The translations under genes were made by a program, and so were the position numbers. A stretch of 60,000 nt of DNA from Owenia fusiformis (lineage: Eukaryota > Annelida > Polychaeta > Sabellida > Oweniidae), in NCBI GenBank assembly GCA_903813345.2, contig CAIIXF020000002.1, positions 33,190,109 through 33,250,108 on the forward strand, in the 5' to 3' direction. Numbering within the stretch: the stretch's first letter is position 1; each line of letters starts with the position of its first letter. Of the stretch, positions 11,701-20,467 are shown piece by piece. The notes beneath the pieces are model-generated. The model did no database searches and was not told the origin of the DNA. It saw only the letters and a program-made list of their open reading frames with translations.

Positions 11701-11953
11701 GTGAGCTATACTTATAAATGACTGTGACTGTTTTATCCTTTTTCAACCTCCTAATTTTATGCATTTTCTAATTTAGGGAGATGGGGGAGGACCATTAGTT
11801 TGTAAGAACAGACAGACAGGGCAGTACCATATGGTGGGGCTGGTAAGCTGGGGAAGTGGATTACGGTGTGGCCTCATGGACAACCCCACAGTCTATACCA
11901 ATGTATTTATGTACAACGCCTGGATTGAAAAAACAATTGAAGAAATGGTGTAA
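8755..11953 (+). CDS. Serine protease homologue (S1 fold, catalytically dead)
   Basis: Exons are 8755-9014, 10892-11139, 11423-11574 and 11777-11953; all joins keep the frame and the stop is TAA. An N-terminal hydrophobic segment ([16 protein letters not shown]) could be a signal peptide. Alternatively, a good acceptor at 8782 means an upstream exon may be spliced in. A basic prodomain end (RRKR) precedes a canonical [14 protein letters not shown]. The catalytic residues are degraded: the SAAHC motif is TSATV, so His57 and Cys58 are gone; the partner Cys42 is also missing (SGAGSLYKP); and GDSGGP reads GDGGGP, so Ser195 is Gly. Asp102 (NDIAIVKL) and Asp189 remain. The open frame and conserved core argue for a functional non-enzymatic protein rather than a pseudogene. 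Family members of this kind act as cofactors, lectin-like binders or decoys; which applies here is unknown. Confidence 0.87.
9025..9430. mobile_element. Diverged MITE, family of the 305 bp element
   Basis: Ends CAAGGAGGATTGG and CCAATCCTCCTTG, with the internal AAAATGGCGGCTGT and CCATATATGG blocks shared with the 3766-4070 copy. The flanking 9-mers (TGAGTATCT and TGATTCTCA) match only partly. It starts 10 bp after the donor of exon 1 of the protease homologue. Confidence 0.75.
9640..9800. repeat. Imperfect palindrome, about 160 bp
   Basis: Arms around TCAATGAATGGTGGAT and its inverted partner ATCCACAATTCATTGA enclose GTTGTTTC/GAAACAAC and a GAGTGC-GCACTC hairpin. It is probably a small MITE in the first intron of the protease homologue. 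Confidence 0.55.
10272..10872. mobile_element. hAT-like MITE, 601 bp, with near-perfect 8 bp TSD
   Basis: Termini CAGGGTGGTCAAAAA and TTTTTTGACCACCCTG are flanked by TATAATTA (left) and TATAATTC (right), an 8 bp duplication with one mismatch. The CAGGG ends and 8 bp duplication are hAT hallmarks. No transposase. It ends 19 bp before exon 2 of the protease homologue. Diverged fragments lie at 7936-8003 and 17800-18136. Confidence 0.85.
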
Positions 11954-12339
11954 TAATCAATCTATTGAAAGTGTTCATGTAAAACGCTAGTATTGGATCA
12001 AACCCATACTATACACACTGATATTTTCTGTCTTAGAATTTGGGGATCAGCGCAAGACTAGTCTACCACTCGGATGATATACGGGATGTCATCGCTTCAA
12101 ATTTTAGCCTGATGATCGATTTTCATTATAACTTTTTCATCAATAGGATTGCCCAAATGTCCGTCCTTCGGTTCAGCAATTGGCAAACTTAAGTTGTACA
12201 TTTAAACTGCTATTCTGATGAGGTTATACCAGCATTCATTCTTTCTGTCTATACATGTATTTGACATGTCCTGGGCATTTCCCGAAACGACTCGAATTAT
12301 TAAAGTTTCTTGAGCCACATAATGAACAAGTTAACCATG
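11954..12339. other. Intergenic between protease homologue and GT47 exon
   Basis: Convergent 3' flanks of the plus-strand protease homologue and the minus-strand glycosyltransferase exon. No other feature was seen. Confidence 0.5.
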
Positions 12340-12708
12340 TTAACTGTGGCTAGTTTTATTTTTAATATTAAATTTGTTCAAGACGTTTTGAATCGTCAGC
12401 GTGAAGGCATCATCATCATCATCGTAGAAACCATACTGGAAATATTTTCCTATTTCGATCATTCTTTCCTGCATCTTCCTTATTCTTTCTGTTGGTATAT
12501 CATCCAAGAGCTTCAAAACAGAACGTTTATTTTCCATAATGTCCTTTTCATTGAGCAAAATAGTAAATGTATGATATGGGTATGGGAACCCGGTGTGTTG
12601 CATTTCCATGAACGGATAATACGCTGAGTGGTTTGTGAAGATCACTGGAATGCAACCTGATAGCAGGCCATCGTAAAATGATTTGCGTGAAGGGGTGTCC
12701 CCGTAAGG
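12340..12708 (-). CDS. Exostosin-family (GT47) glycosyltransferase, terminal exon only
   Basis: A minus-strand exon of 123 codons including the stop, opening after a TTCCAG acceptor. It starts PYGDTPSRKSFYDGLLSGC, then IPVIF, the signature of the C-terminal exostosin domain of GT47 enzymes: the [Q]P-G-D-T-P-[ST]-R block followed by S/DGLxxGCIPV. Enzymes of this family work in the Golgi lumen, transferring sugars from UDP donors to glycans. Which linkage this one makes cannot be told. The Asp-rich stretch (DDDDD) near the end and the NKTS N-glycosylation sequon are visible. Upstream exons should lie at higher coordinates, but none was found in the repeat-filled 12.7-20 kb. Either they lie beyond a very large intron or the exon is a stranded remnant. 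Confidence 0.75.
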   Translation of the reverse strand, partial: PYGDTPSRKSFYDGLLSGCIPVIFTNHSAYYPFMEMQHTGFPYPYHTFTILLNEKDIMENKRSVLKLLDDIPTERIRKMQERMIEIGKYFQYGFYDDDDDAFTLTIQNVLNKFNIKNKTSHS

Positions 12709-13222
12709 CTGGAAGAAACAAAAATATCATAAAAGGTGATGTCACATAACACTGGCGTTTAACGTAACACAAACGTAATGCCCCGTAACATAAAACTACC
12801 GACACGTGTTTCTCTGTGGGTTTTTATCAAATCCTTTATAATATAATTTCTACGAATGGTGTGAGTTTAATCCACATACCTATGATTCAATGAATACAGG
12901 CTATTAAAGCGTCCACGTTGGTCATTGAGTGAGTAACTTTATAAATGAAACATTTTCGGGCAACTTATATTAATTTACATCCCAGTTTCGAAAATATATG
13001 AGTTTTTATTTAGATATAGAAAATTGGTTAGACTGAATGTTAGAAAGCTTTATCAAAAACGTTCTTGTACTCGTATACCAACTCCGCAATATTGATTCGC
13101 TTTGATAATGTTTCTTTATCCCATGGATACTAAATATATTATATGCGGGGATAACAACACAACATGATTTTGGTATGCACCACTAAAATCGTATCCGTTC
13201 CATATGACGTGATATCCAATCT

Positions 13223-13457
13223 TATCCTATGCCAAGTAGAGTTTTAGGGAGAGTTGGTAAGATATATCCCGTATCCTGATTTTGATGTTTCCATATCCAG
13301 AACCTCCATATCTCCCGCTTCGGTGCATATCTTCCCGCTTCCGGTAAGTAGTGGAAATGCAATAAAATGACTTTGCATATGAATGATTTGTTTATTTTTA
13401 CACCTTGTATTATTGAAATGGCCATATGCCCCTGAAAACTCTACTTGGTATAGGATA
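13223..13457. mobile_element. Small MITE, about 235 bp
   Basis: The left end TATCCTATGCCAAGTAGAGT pairs with the right end ACTCTACTTGGTATAGGATA (one mismatch). No clear target duplication. Frames on the minus strand here have no homology I recognise. Confidence 0.7.
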
Positions 13458-13613
13458 AAGCAGTTATGTACGGTCGGTTTGGATATTGGGTTCATCCCTC
13501 ATCTCCAGTTACATAGGGCAACCCTAAATGCAGCATAGGATAACAATGATACTTTATATAATTTGTGATTGTTTTGAGATACTTGCACCCTCATATTATT
13601 AACCAGCTCCAAA

Positions 13614-14003
13614 GGACGATTCTCGGTTTGGAGAACGAAGTTCATCAATCTAAATGAGCATTATCCCTGCTTCGGACAAATTTGATTTTTTTTACATAAT
13701 ATAGATTTGAATGTCTTCTTTTGAATAGTAATAATTTAATTTGGGTAATATTTCTAGATTTTTCGCAAAAAAGTATTAGCTCAGTACACTGATGGACTTC
13801 TTTCCCCGAATCGAGACTTGTATTTATATTGATTCGGTCTATTTGAGCATTATCCCTGCTTCAGACCAATTTGTTATCTTTACATCTTGTAGATCTAAAT
13901 GTCCTCTTTTGAATATTCATAGTTTAATTTGGGTAATATTTCTATATTTTTCATGAAAAAAATTATTTGCCCAGGAGACTGTTCTCCAAACCGAGAATCG
14001 TCC
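13614..14003. mobile_element. 390 bp insertion with perfect 23 bp TIRs and no TSD
   Basis: The ends are exact inverted repeats of 23 bp beginning GGACGATTCTCGG. The interior holds two direct half-repeats spaced 189 bp (GAGCATTATCCCTGCTTC at 13656 and 13845). The homologous unit at about 15510-15525 reads CTCCAAATTTTATG, exactly the two flanks joined (CTCCAAA + TTTTATG). So the element inserted between A and T without duplication, or the other copy was precisely restored. Confidence 0.85.
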
Positions 14004-14137
14004 TTTTATGATAATTAAAAATGTATTTAACTCTACAGATAAAGTGAATTTTAATGAATTATTACATGAAGTTTAACACTTTGCTCTGACCAGCTTTAAT
14101 TTAGGTTAAGGGGTTAACGTTTTATTTCTACCATTAA

Positions 14138-15332
14138 CTAGAAAAACAGCAACTCCACGGAGTAGCAAATCCCACCGAACAAAACATGTTTTGATAAAAA
14201 AAATTGAGCCAAATACATCCACTGGTATTTGAATTATCAAAGATTATGTCTTTATGGTTGCCATTTTGAAATTCAGCTGTCATCTTTAGATTTCTTCTTT
14301 ATCAGAGAATGTCCGTCCAATGGTATCTGGGTTATCAAAGATTACTTTTTTAATGAAAAACGGCTGCCATTTTGAAATTCAGCTATCGCCTTTGAAATTT
14401 CTTCTGAAGCAGATCTCCTTTTTCCCTAAACATCAGCATATAAAATTGGAACCAAATCCATCCACTAGTATTTGATTTATCATTAATTAGGTTTTTTTAC
14501 GAAAAATGGCGGCCATTTTGAAATTCAGTGGTCATCTTGAAAATTTATTTTTGAGCAGATCTTCTTTGTCTCTAGGCATCAGCATATAGAATTTGAACAA
14601 AATCCGTCAACTGGTATTTGAGTTATCAAAGGTTACCTTCTTTTATGAAAAATGGCGGCCATTTTGAAATTTAGCTACCACCTTGAATATCCCTTCTCGA
14701 GCAGAGCTCCTATGTCCCTAGGCATCATCATGTAAAATTTGAACCAAATCCATTCAATGGTAATTGAGTTATCAAAGATAATGTTTTTTTTAGGAAAAAT
14801 GGCCGCCATTTTGAAATTTAGCTGCCATCTTGAAAATCCTTTCTTGAGCAGAGCTCCTATGTCCCTAGGCATCAGCATATAAAATTTAAACCAAATCCAT
14901 TCAATGGTATTTGAGTTATCAAAGATAATGTTTTTTTACGAAAAATGTCCGCCATTTTGAAATTTGGTGGCCATCTTGAAAATGTCTTCTTGAGCAAGGC
15001 TCCTTTGTACCAAGGCAACAGCATATAAAATGTGAACCAAATCCATCCACTAGTATTTGAGTTATTAAAGATTACATTTTTTCCGAAAAATGGCCGCCAT
15101 TTTGAATTAAGCGGCCATATTGAAAATTCCTTCTCGAGCAGAGGTCCTACACTCATAAGGCATAAGCCTATAAAATTTGAATGAAATCCGTCAACCGGTA
15201 TTTGAGTTATTGCCCGGACACACGGACGGACGGACGAACGGACGGAAGAACGGACGGACGGACGGACGAACGGACGGACGGACGGACGGACGGCTTCTCT
15301 ATATCCCCCTCGAACTTCGTTCGGTGGGATAA
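14138..15332 (-). mobile_element. Pearl-like non-autonomous Helitron
   Basis: Read on the minus strand, the element starts at or near TCCCACCGAACG and ends in CTAG at 14138-14141. A GC-rich hairpin (ACTCC-GT-GGAGT) lies 12 nt inside that end, which is the canonical Helitron 3' terminus. The core consists of about seven degenerate repeats of roughly 146 bp, each with GGCGGCCATTTTGAAATT-like blocks (about 14265-15110), followed by a GGAC/GAAC microsatellite at 15215-15293. This organisation matches the pearl elements described in oysters. The neighbouring tandem copy provides the empty site CCATTAATGATTAG, consistent with A|T insertion without a long duplication. No Rep/helicase is encoded. Confidence 0.82.
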
Positions 15333-15835
15333 TGATTAGTATTTAGCAAATTGTGCACAGTGAATTTTTATCTGAGGCATTTATGACCGCCAAGTTGTTT
15401 CTGGATCTCCAGTTACATAGGGCAACCCTAAATGCAGCATAGGATAACAATGATACTTTATATAATTTGTGATTGTTTTGAGATACTTGCACCCTCATAT
15501 TATTAACCAGCTCCAAATTTTATGATAATGAAAAATGTATTTAACTCTACAGATAAAGTGAATTTTAATGAAATATTACATGAAGTTTAACACTTTGCTC
15601 TGACCAGCTTTAATTTAGGTAAAGGGGTTAAGGTTTTATTTCTACCATTAATGATTAGTATTTAGCAAATTGTGCACAGTGAATTTTTATCTGAGGCATT
15701 TATGACCGCCAAGTTGTTTCTGGATCTCCAGTTACATAGGGCAACCCTAAATGCAGCATAGGATAACAATGATACTTTATATAATTTGTGATTGTTTTGA
15801 GATACTTGCACCCTTATAGTATTAACCATTTTCAA

Positions 15836-16665
15836 ATCCCTTATTATGAATATGTATTTATGCTGTAACTGTAAAAAATATAGTGAAATAAAGGGAAAAA
15901 AAACAAAAAAAAACAAGGGTTCATCCCTCGTGAGATATGCACATCTACCTTCGGTCCCTACGGTCCCTCGGGTAGAAATGCATATCTCCCTCTGGATAAA
16001 CCCCATATCCAAAACCTCCCAGTACATAACCCTTATGTATCCGACGGATACTATTTTTTGCATCAGGCCTTGCCTGATTGAATTGCCAGAATATAGTTGC
16101 AAGCATTATGTGCTTATCAAGATGTTTCAAATGTTTTCATGCAATCACTTTATATAACACCTTTTCACTTTAAATACTTGGAGATTTTGAATTTTATGTG
16201 GTTTCACTGATTTTATTGTGAATTTTATGGAGTCTTTAAAGGCCCCATATAAAGTTTAAAGAGGCAATAAGGACTGTAGAGAGAAAATTCGAAAATTTTT
16301 ATTTTTTCTGAGCTATGAGGTCAATATTTGGCTTAATACCTTCTTTGACATACCTATTTTCATAAAATGTATGTATAAACTATCAATTTCAGCATTAAGA
16401 AGTGTAAATTCAATTCAAAGCTTCTATAAAGGGAGTCCCACTTATAGATTTTTAAGATCCACCATGTTTCAAGAGGAATATCAGCTGAAATAATGTTCAT
16501 CCAGAGGGTTTCTTTGTAGATAATGAAAATATATGTTAGTCTTGATGAAATATCCAAACCTAAATATATTTTGACACTTGTCGATGATCGTTGAATGGCC
16601 CCCCTGCACTATTTGTAGCACCTTTAAACCACTTTGGCTTATATTGTAGTCTTACCCAATGTTAT
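15836..16665. other. No gene seen
   Basis: AT-rich sequence. Reading frames on both strands around 15846-16157 cover a stretch with local palindromic blocks (TACCTTCGGTCCCTACGGTCC) and have no recognisable homology. 16200-16650 shows nothing beyond short AT-rich runs. Confidence 0.4.
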
Positions 16666-17745
16666 TAGCCTTGCCCCAAGTCGGTATTTTTTACTTTATC
16701 TGATCTTGAATTATTACCGCCTTGTGTAATCCGATACATCTCCACTGTTATTATGATAAATTATGCACCAACTAGTACGCGTGCCCTCAGAGGGGGGGAA
16801 ACACCAGGGTTCAAAGATGACATACGCTTATAATGTAAATCTGTATTGAGATGACACGGTCGCTGATTGGTCAAAAGTCGACAAACAAATGACGTCATCA
16901 ATGGCGGTTTCAAAATTTTCGAAATACGCTTCGAATAATATTATGTTCATTTCTGGCGTGTTAACCAATATCATAGCTTCTCATTTCACATCAAGATAAA
17001 GAAAGGTGTACGGAATATGCCTATATCAATTATAACATCCCATCGAAGTGTAGTATTTGATAACTAGCCGATGAAAATTCGAACGAACGAAGGTGGTAAG
17101 CAAGAGAGGTAATTATGTCTGTCATCTTGAAACTCTGGGGCTTTCCCTCCTCTTGCGTGCCCTATAGCATTAGCCAATAGCGGTAGTCATACACAAAAAT
17201 CAATAAATAAATCCACGTGTTCACCATGCGATTGTGAAGTTATATGCGGCATGCTTGCAGTCTGCAAATCCAGGTATCCACCTTACAAATAAAACGCATT
17301 CACCAGAAACATAATATCTTTTCATTATCCTTTTCACAGCATAACTATAAGTGTTTATATGTGAACTGATCAGTCATCAACTTTCTGATATTAAATCGGT
17401 TCATTACATTCAAATTACTTTCAATTATATTTAGCAAATAAAACGTTTATCGATTTTGCGAGGGTCATTTTCAGTTTTGCCAGCTGATGAAAGTAAAGCG
17501 AGGTAGGACTTCCCACAATGCCAATATCAAAGATTCCGAGACTAACTTGCTGATTGGAGCAAAATCAACAACTTTATTACCTCGTGTGTTTGTAACCTAA
17601 ATTTAGACATTGAAAGATCGCGTGCTATTGGTCAAAATCACCGACATAAACAAACTGTCGGTAAAGCACGTGGCTTTCTCTTTGGTACAAGGCGGTCATA
17701 ATAGAAATCAAGATAAGTAAAAGAGACCGACTTGGGGCAAGGCTA
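16666..17745. mobile_element. TIR element with 9 bp TSD, long form (1080 bp)
   Basis: Ends TAGCCTTGCCCCAAGTCGGT and its reverse complement, flanked by CAATGTTAT on both sides (16657-16665 and 17746-17754). The TIRs extend about 55 bp. A 106 bp short form of the same family is at 19475-19580. The interior carries the MITE at 16788-17154. No transposase frame. The 9 bp duplication suggests a Mutator-like superfamily. Confidence 0.92.
16788..17154. mobile_element. MULE-like MITE nested in a larger element, 9 bp TSD
   Basis: Ends AGAGGGGGGGAAAC and TTTCCCTCCTCT, with GCGTGCCCT duplicated on both sides (16779-16787 and 17155-17163). The sequence aligns with the interrupted copy at 3709-4386 and lacks its nested insertion, so it shows the empty site of that insertion. 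Confidence 0.88.
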
Positions 17746-17799
17746 CAATGTTATCAAAGTGTCATTTTTCTTCAACAGAGTCTCTTTAGTTTGTATAAC

Positions 17800-18136
17800 A
17801 ATCAGATACATAAGGGTAATATGAAAAGTGAACCACTAAAACTGATGATTATTCAAGTTTAAGGGAGCTTTGTAATACCCGGCCATGTTATTTCCCCGAA
17901 TTAGCCAGCTGGTGACAAAATTGGTAACTACCAACTCGCATCTGAGTAATTGCGGCCATTTGGAGCATGTCATGTGAATGAACAGTTTCTGAACCAGTTG
18001 ACTGGTTATATTGAAACTTTCAGGAACATTAAATTTCCATAGAACTGTCCTGGTATGTGCAAAATTTCATCAATGTCACTTGCCTAGTTTAGGCGATATT
18101 ACCTACTTCAGTGGTCTCCTTTTTCCGGTCACCCTG
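17800..18136. repeat. hAT-like MITE relic
   Basis: Shares long stretches with the right part of the 10272-10872 element (for example GATACATAAGGGT, TCAAGTTTAAGGGA and AACTCGCAT-type blocks) and ends GGTCACCCTGTAG. The left end is missing. Confidence 0.6.
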
Positions 18137-18139
18137 TAG

Positions 18140-18440
18140 AACACCTTTTAAAGGTACCAAAGGTGTTCCACTAATATAATATTAAAATAATATTTACATG
18201 GATATCAATGTTATATAGGTTATGTTAACATGGAGCTCAACAGCTCAATGTGACGGAGATTGAGGGACAACAATTGGCATGGGTCAGTTTGATATGAATA
18301 TCAATATCACATAGTCCTTGTTGATGATGTTGACGATATGGAGGTCATTGTCATATAGGGATGCCACCATGGTGATCAATGTCACATAAATGATGTTAAT
18401 GATGAGATCATTGTCACAAAGGTCTAGTTTAGTTGTACTG
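18140..18440. repeat. Degenerate short-period repeat
   Basis: Several diverged copies of a motif resembling GATCAATGTCACATA with ATGATGTTAATGAT occur in series. This looks like an old minisatellite; no coding potential is evident. Confidence 0.5.
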
Positions 18441-18523
18441 TGCGGGACAGTTATAATTACAGAAAGTCATCACTTTAAGAGGTAACAAGAAAAGTTAAAT
18501 CAATGGAACAGAGCAGATGATAA

Positions 18524-19958
18524 CATGGAGTTCAAAGTCACCAATATGATGTTGAAATTGAGATCAAATCACATTGGTGATCCTAAAAGGTAGAATCTAA
18601 ACATATAAGATGTTAGCATGGGATAAATGCAACATACAGGTAGATGTCAAATCACCTATTTTACTTTGCCCAAGTCGGTATTTTTTTACTAACCTGATCT
18701 TGAATTAATACCGCCCGTCATAATAGAAATCAAGATAATTAAAAGAAACCGACTTGGGCAAGGCTAATTTAATCGTTCCAAGGGTCAAATCTCCTGAAAA
18801 CCAAGACAGAAAATATTTTACACACCATTTTACCATTTTGATTCATCTTTATCTAATTCACTTGTGTAACCAATGAAAAATAGAGCTCAATTTAGTGTTT
18901 ACCTCATTGCATTTGAGACTTTGTATTTCATTAAGATCCTATGTTGTTGCATCAATAAACTTGACACTGACATTCTCACAATAAAGACTAAACCTCTTAA
19001 CAAAAAACCAAATCCAGAATAACAGAGAAACAATTACTAGAAACCTTATGGTACAGCAACCCCTCATTCAAAACAAGCACCCATTGATCATGTATCACAA
19101 TTTACTAAATTAATGTAAATGATTTTTGTTCTCAAAATAGAGTTATGCTTATATGGAGTTCAAAGTCACCAATATGATGTTGAAATTGAGATCAAATCAC
19201 ATTGGTGATCCTAAAAGGTAGAATCTAAACATATAAGATGTTAGCATGGGATAAATGCAACATACAGGTAGATGTCAAATCACCTATTTTACTTTGCTCA
19301 TGCGTGTCTCTGAGAGAGCACGTGCTCATGATTAATCTAACCTTTTTCAGTACTAAGAACTACAACTGAGCACTAAAATTCCTTGCCTTGCTTTCTTGCA
19401 CCAGTCATTTACATCCTAAATTTTGAAATCACAACATTCCTAGTCACATTTTTAATGCCCTTTTGATTTAATCGTAGCCTTGCCCAAGTCGGTATTTTTT
19501 TACTAACCTGATCTTGAATTATTACCGCCCGTCATAATAGAAATCAAGATAATTAAAAGAAACCGACTTGGGCAAGGCTAATTTAATCGTTCCAAGGGTC
19601 AAATCTCCTGAAAACCAAGACAGAAAATATTTTACACACCATTTTACCATTTTGATTCATCTTTATCTAATTCACTTGTGTAACCAATGAAAAATAGAGC
19701 TCAATTTAGTGTTTACCTCATTGCATTTGAGACTTTGTATTTCATTAAGATCCTATGTTGTTGCATCAATAAACTTGACACTGACATTCTCACAATAAAG
19801 ACTAAACCTCTTAACAAAAAACCAAATCCAGAATAACAGAGAAACAATTACTAGAAACCTTATGGTACAGCAACCCCTCATTCAAAACAAGCACCCATTG
19901 ATCATGTATCACAATTTACTAAATTAATGTAAATGATTTTTGTTCTCAAAATAGAGTT
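18524..19958. repeat. Large tandem duplication, X-Y-X-Z-Y arrangement
   Basis: Block X (18524-18664) recurs at about 19155-19298. Block Y (18667-about 19140) recurs at about 19485-19958 with almost no differences. The second unit has an extra block Z of about 185 bp between X and Y. The first unit joins X to Y at a shared TTGC, which looks like a microhomology deletion of Z. An assembly haplotype artefact is possible given the high identity. Confidence 0.85.
19475..19580. mobile_element. 106 bp MITE, short form, 9 bp TSD
   Basis: Ends TAGCCTTGCCC and GGGCAAGGCTA, flanked by ATTTAATCG on both sides (19466-19474 and 19581-19589). It is nearly all terminal inverted repeat and corresponds to the two ends of the 1080 bp element at 16666-17745. 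A copy lacking its left tip is at about 18667-18765, within the duplication. Confidence 0.92.
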
Positions 19959-20467
19959 AAACTGTGACTTTGATTCTTTCAGGATTACTTTCCTTGCTAT
20001 CTAAAACTTTCTAAGATTGTTTCGAATCAAACTCTTGCAATGTTAAAGATTGAAAATCCTATGCTATTGCTCAAGATTTTTCAATTCAAAAGATTAAGGT
20101 GAACAATATTTCATTGATAGTTATCTCATTTATTAAAGCACCTGTACATGTACATGTGAAACCTAGGTTTTAAGACATTTGTTTATGTATAAAGTTCACT
20201 ATCAATCTTGTCTTTTCCTTATACATGTAGGTGCACAAAGCAAATACAAGTAAGTGAATTATTCTTCAGTATCTTTATATTTATTATATTTACTATCATG
20301 TCATGCATGTGTAGTGATTTTGATAGCTCTTGAGAAGAATCACAGAATATGTGTGTTCATTTCAAGACAATGGTTAGCCTGATTCATTCATGTAGGGAAT
20401 CCTGAATCCTGGATCCCATAGCAGATTACAATCTGTAGTATTGAGCTCAAATCCATACTATTCTTTC
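19959..20467. other. 3' flank of NUDCD2, no other gene seen
   Basis: Presumed 3' UTR and downstream region of the minus-strand NUDCD2 gene. AT-rich, with no clear repeat or frame. Confidence 0.4.

Larger units (their letters stand above)
13499..15835. repeat. 319 bp tandem unit, three copies, two interrupted or partial
   Basis: A unit containing CTCCAGTTACATAGGGCAAC occurs near 13500, 15409 and 15728. Copies two (15332-15650) and three (from 15651) are spaced exactly 319 bp. Copy one is split by a 390 bp palindrome and followed by a Helitron-like insertion at the junction with copy two. Copy three is cut short around 15835. The intact copies serve as empty sites for the insertions. Confidence 0.85.

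Noticed and set aside
12310-12627. 105-codon plus-strand frame
   Set aside because: Antisense shadow of the GT47 exon; the minus strand carries the conserved exostosin motif and a proper acceptor.
15662-16157. Overlapping frames of 103-146 codons on both strands
   Set aside because: They span the third 319 bp tandem copy and local palindromes, with no recognisable domain and no splice support.
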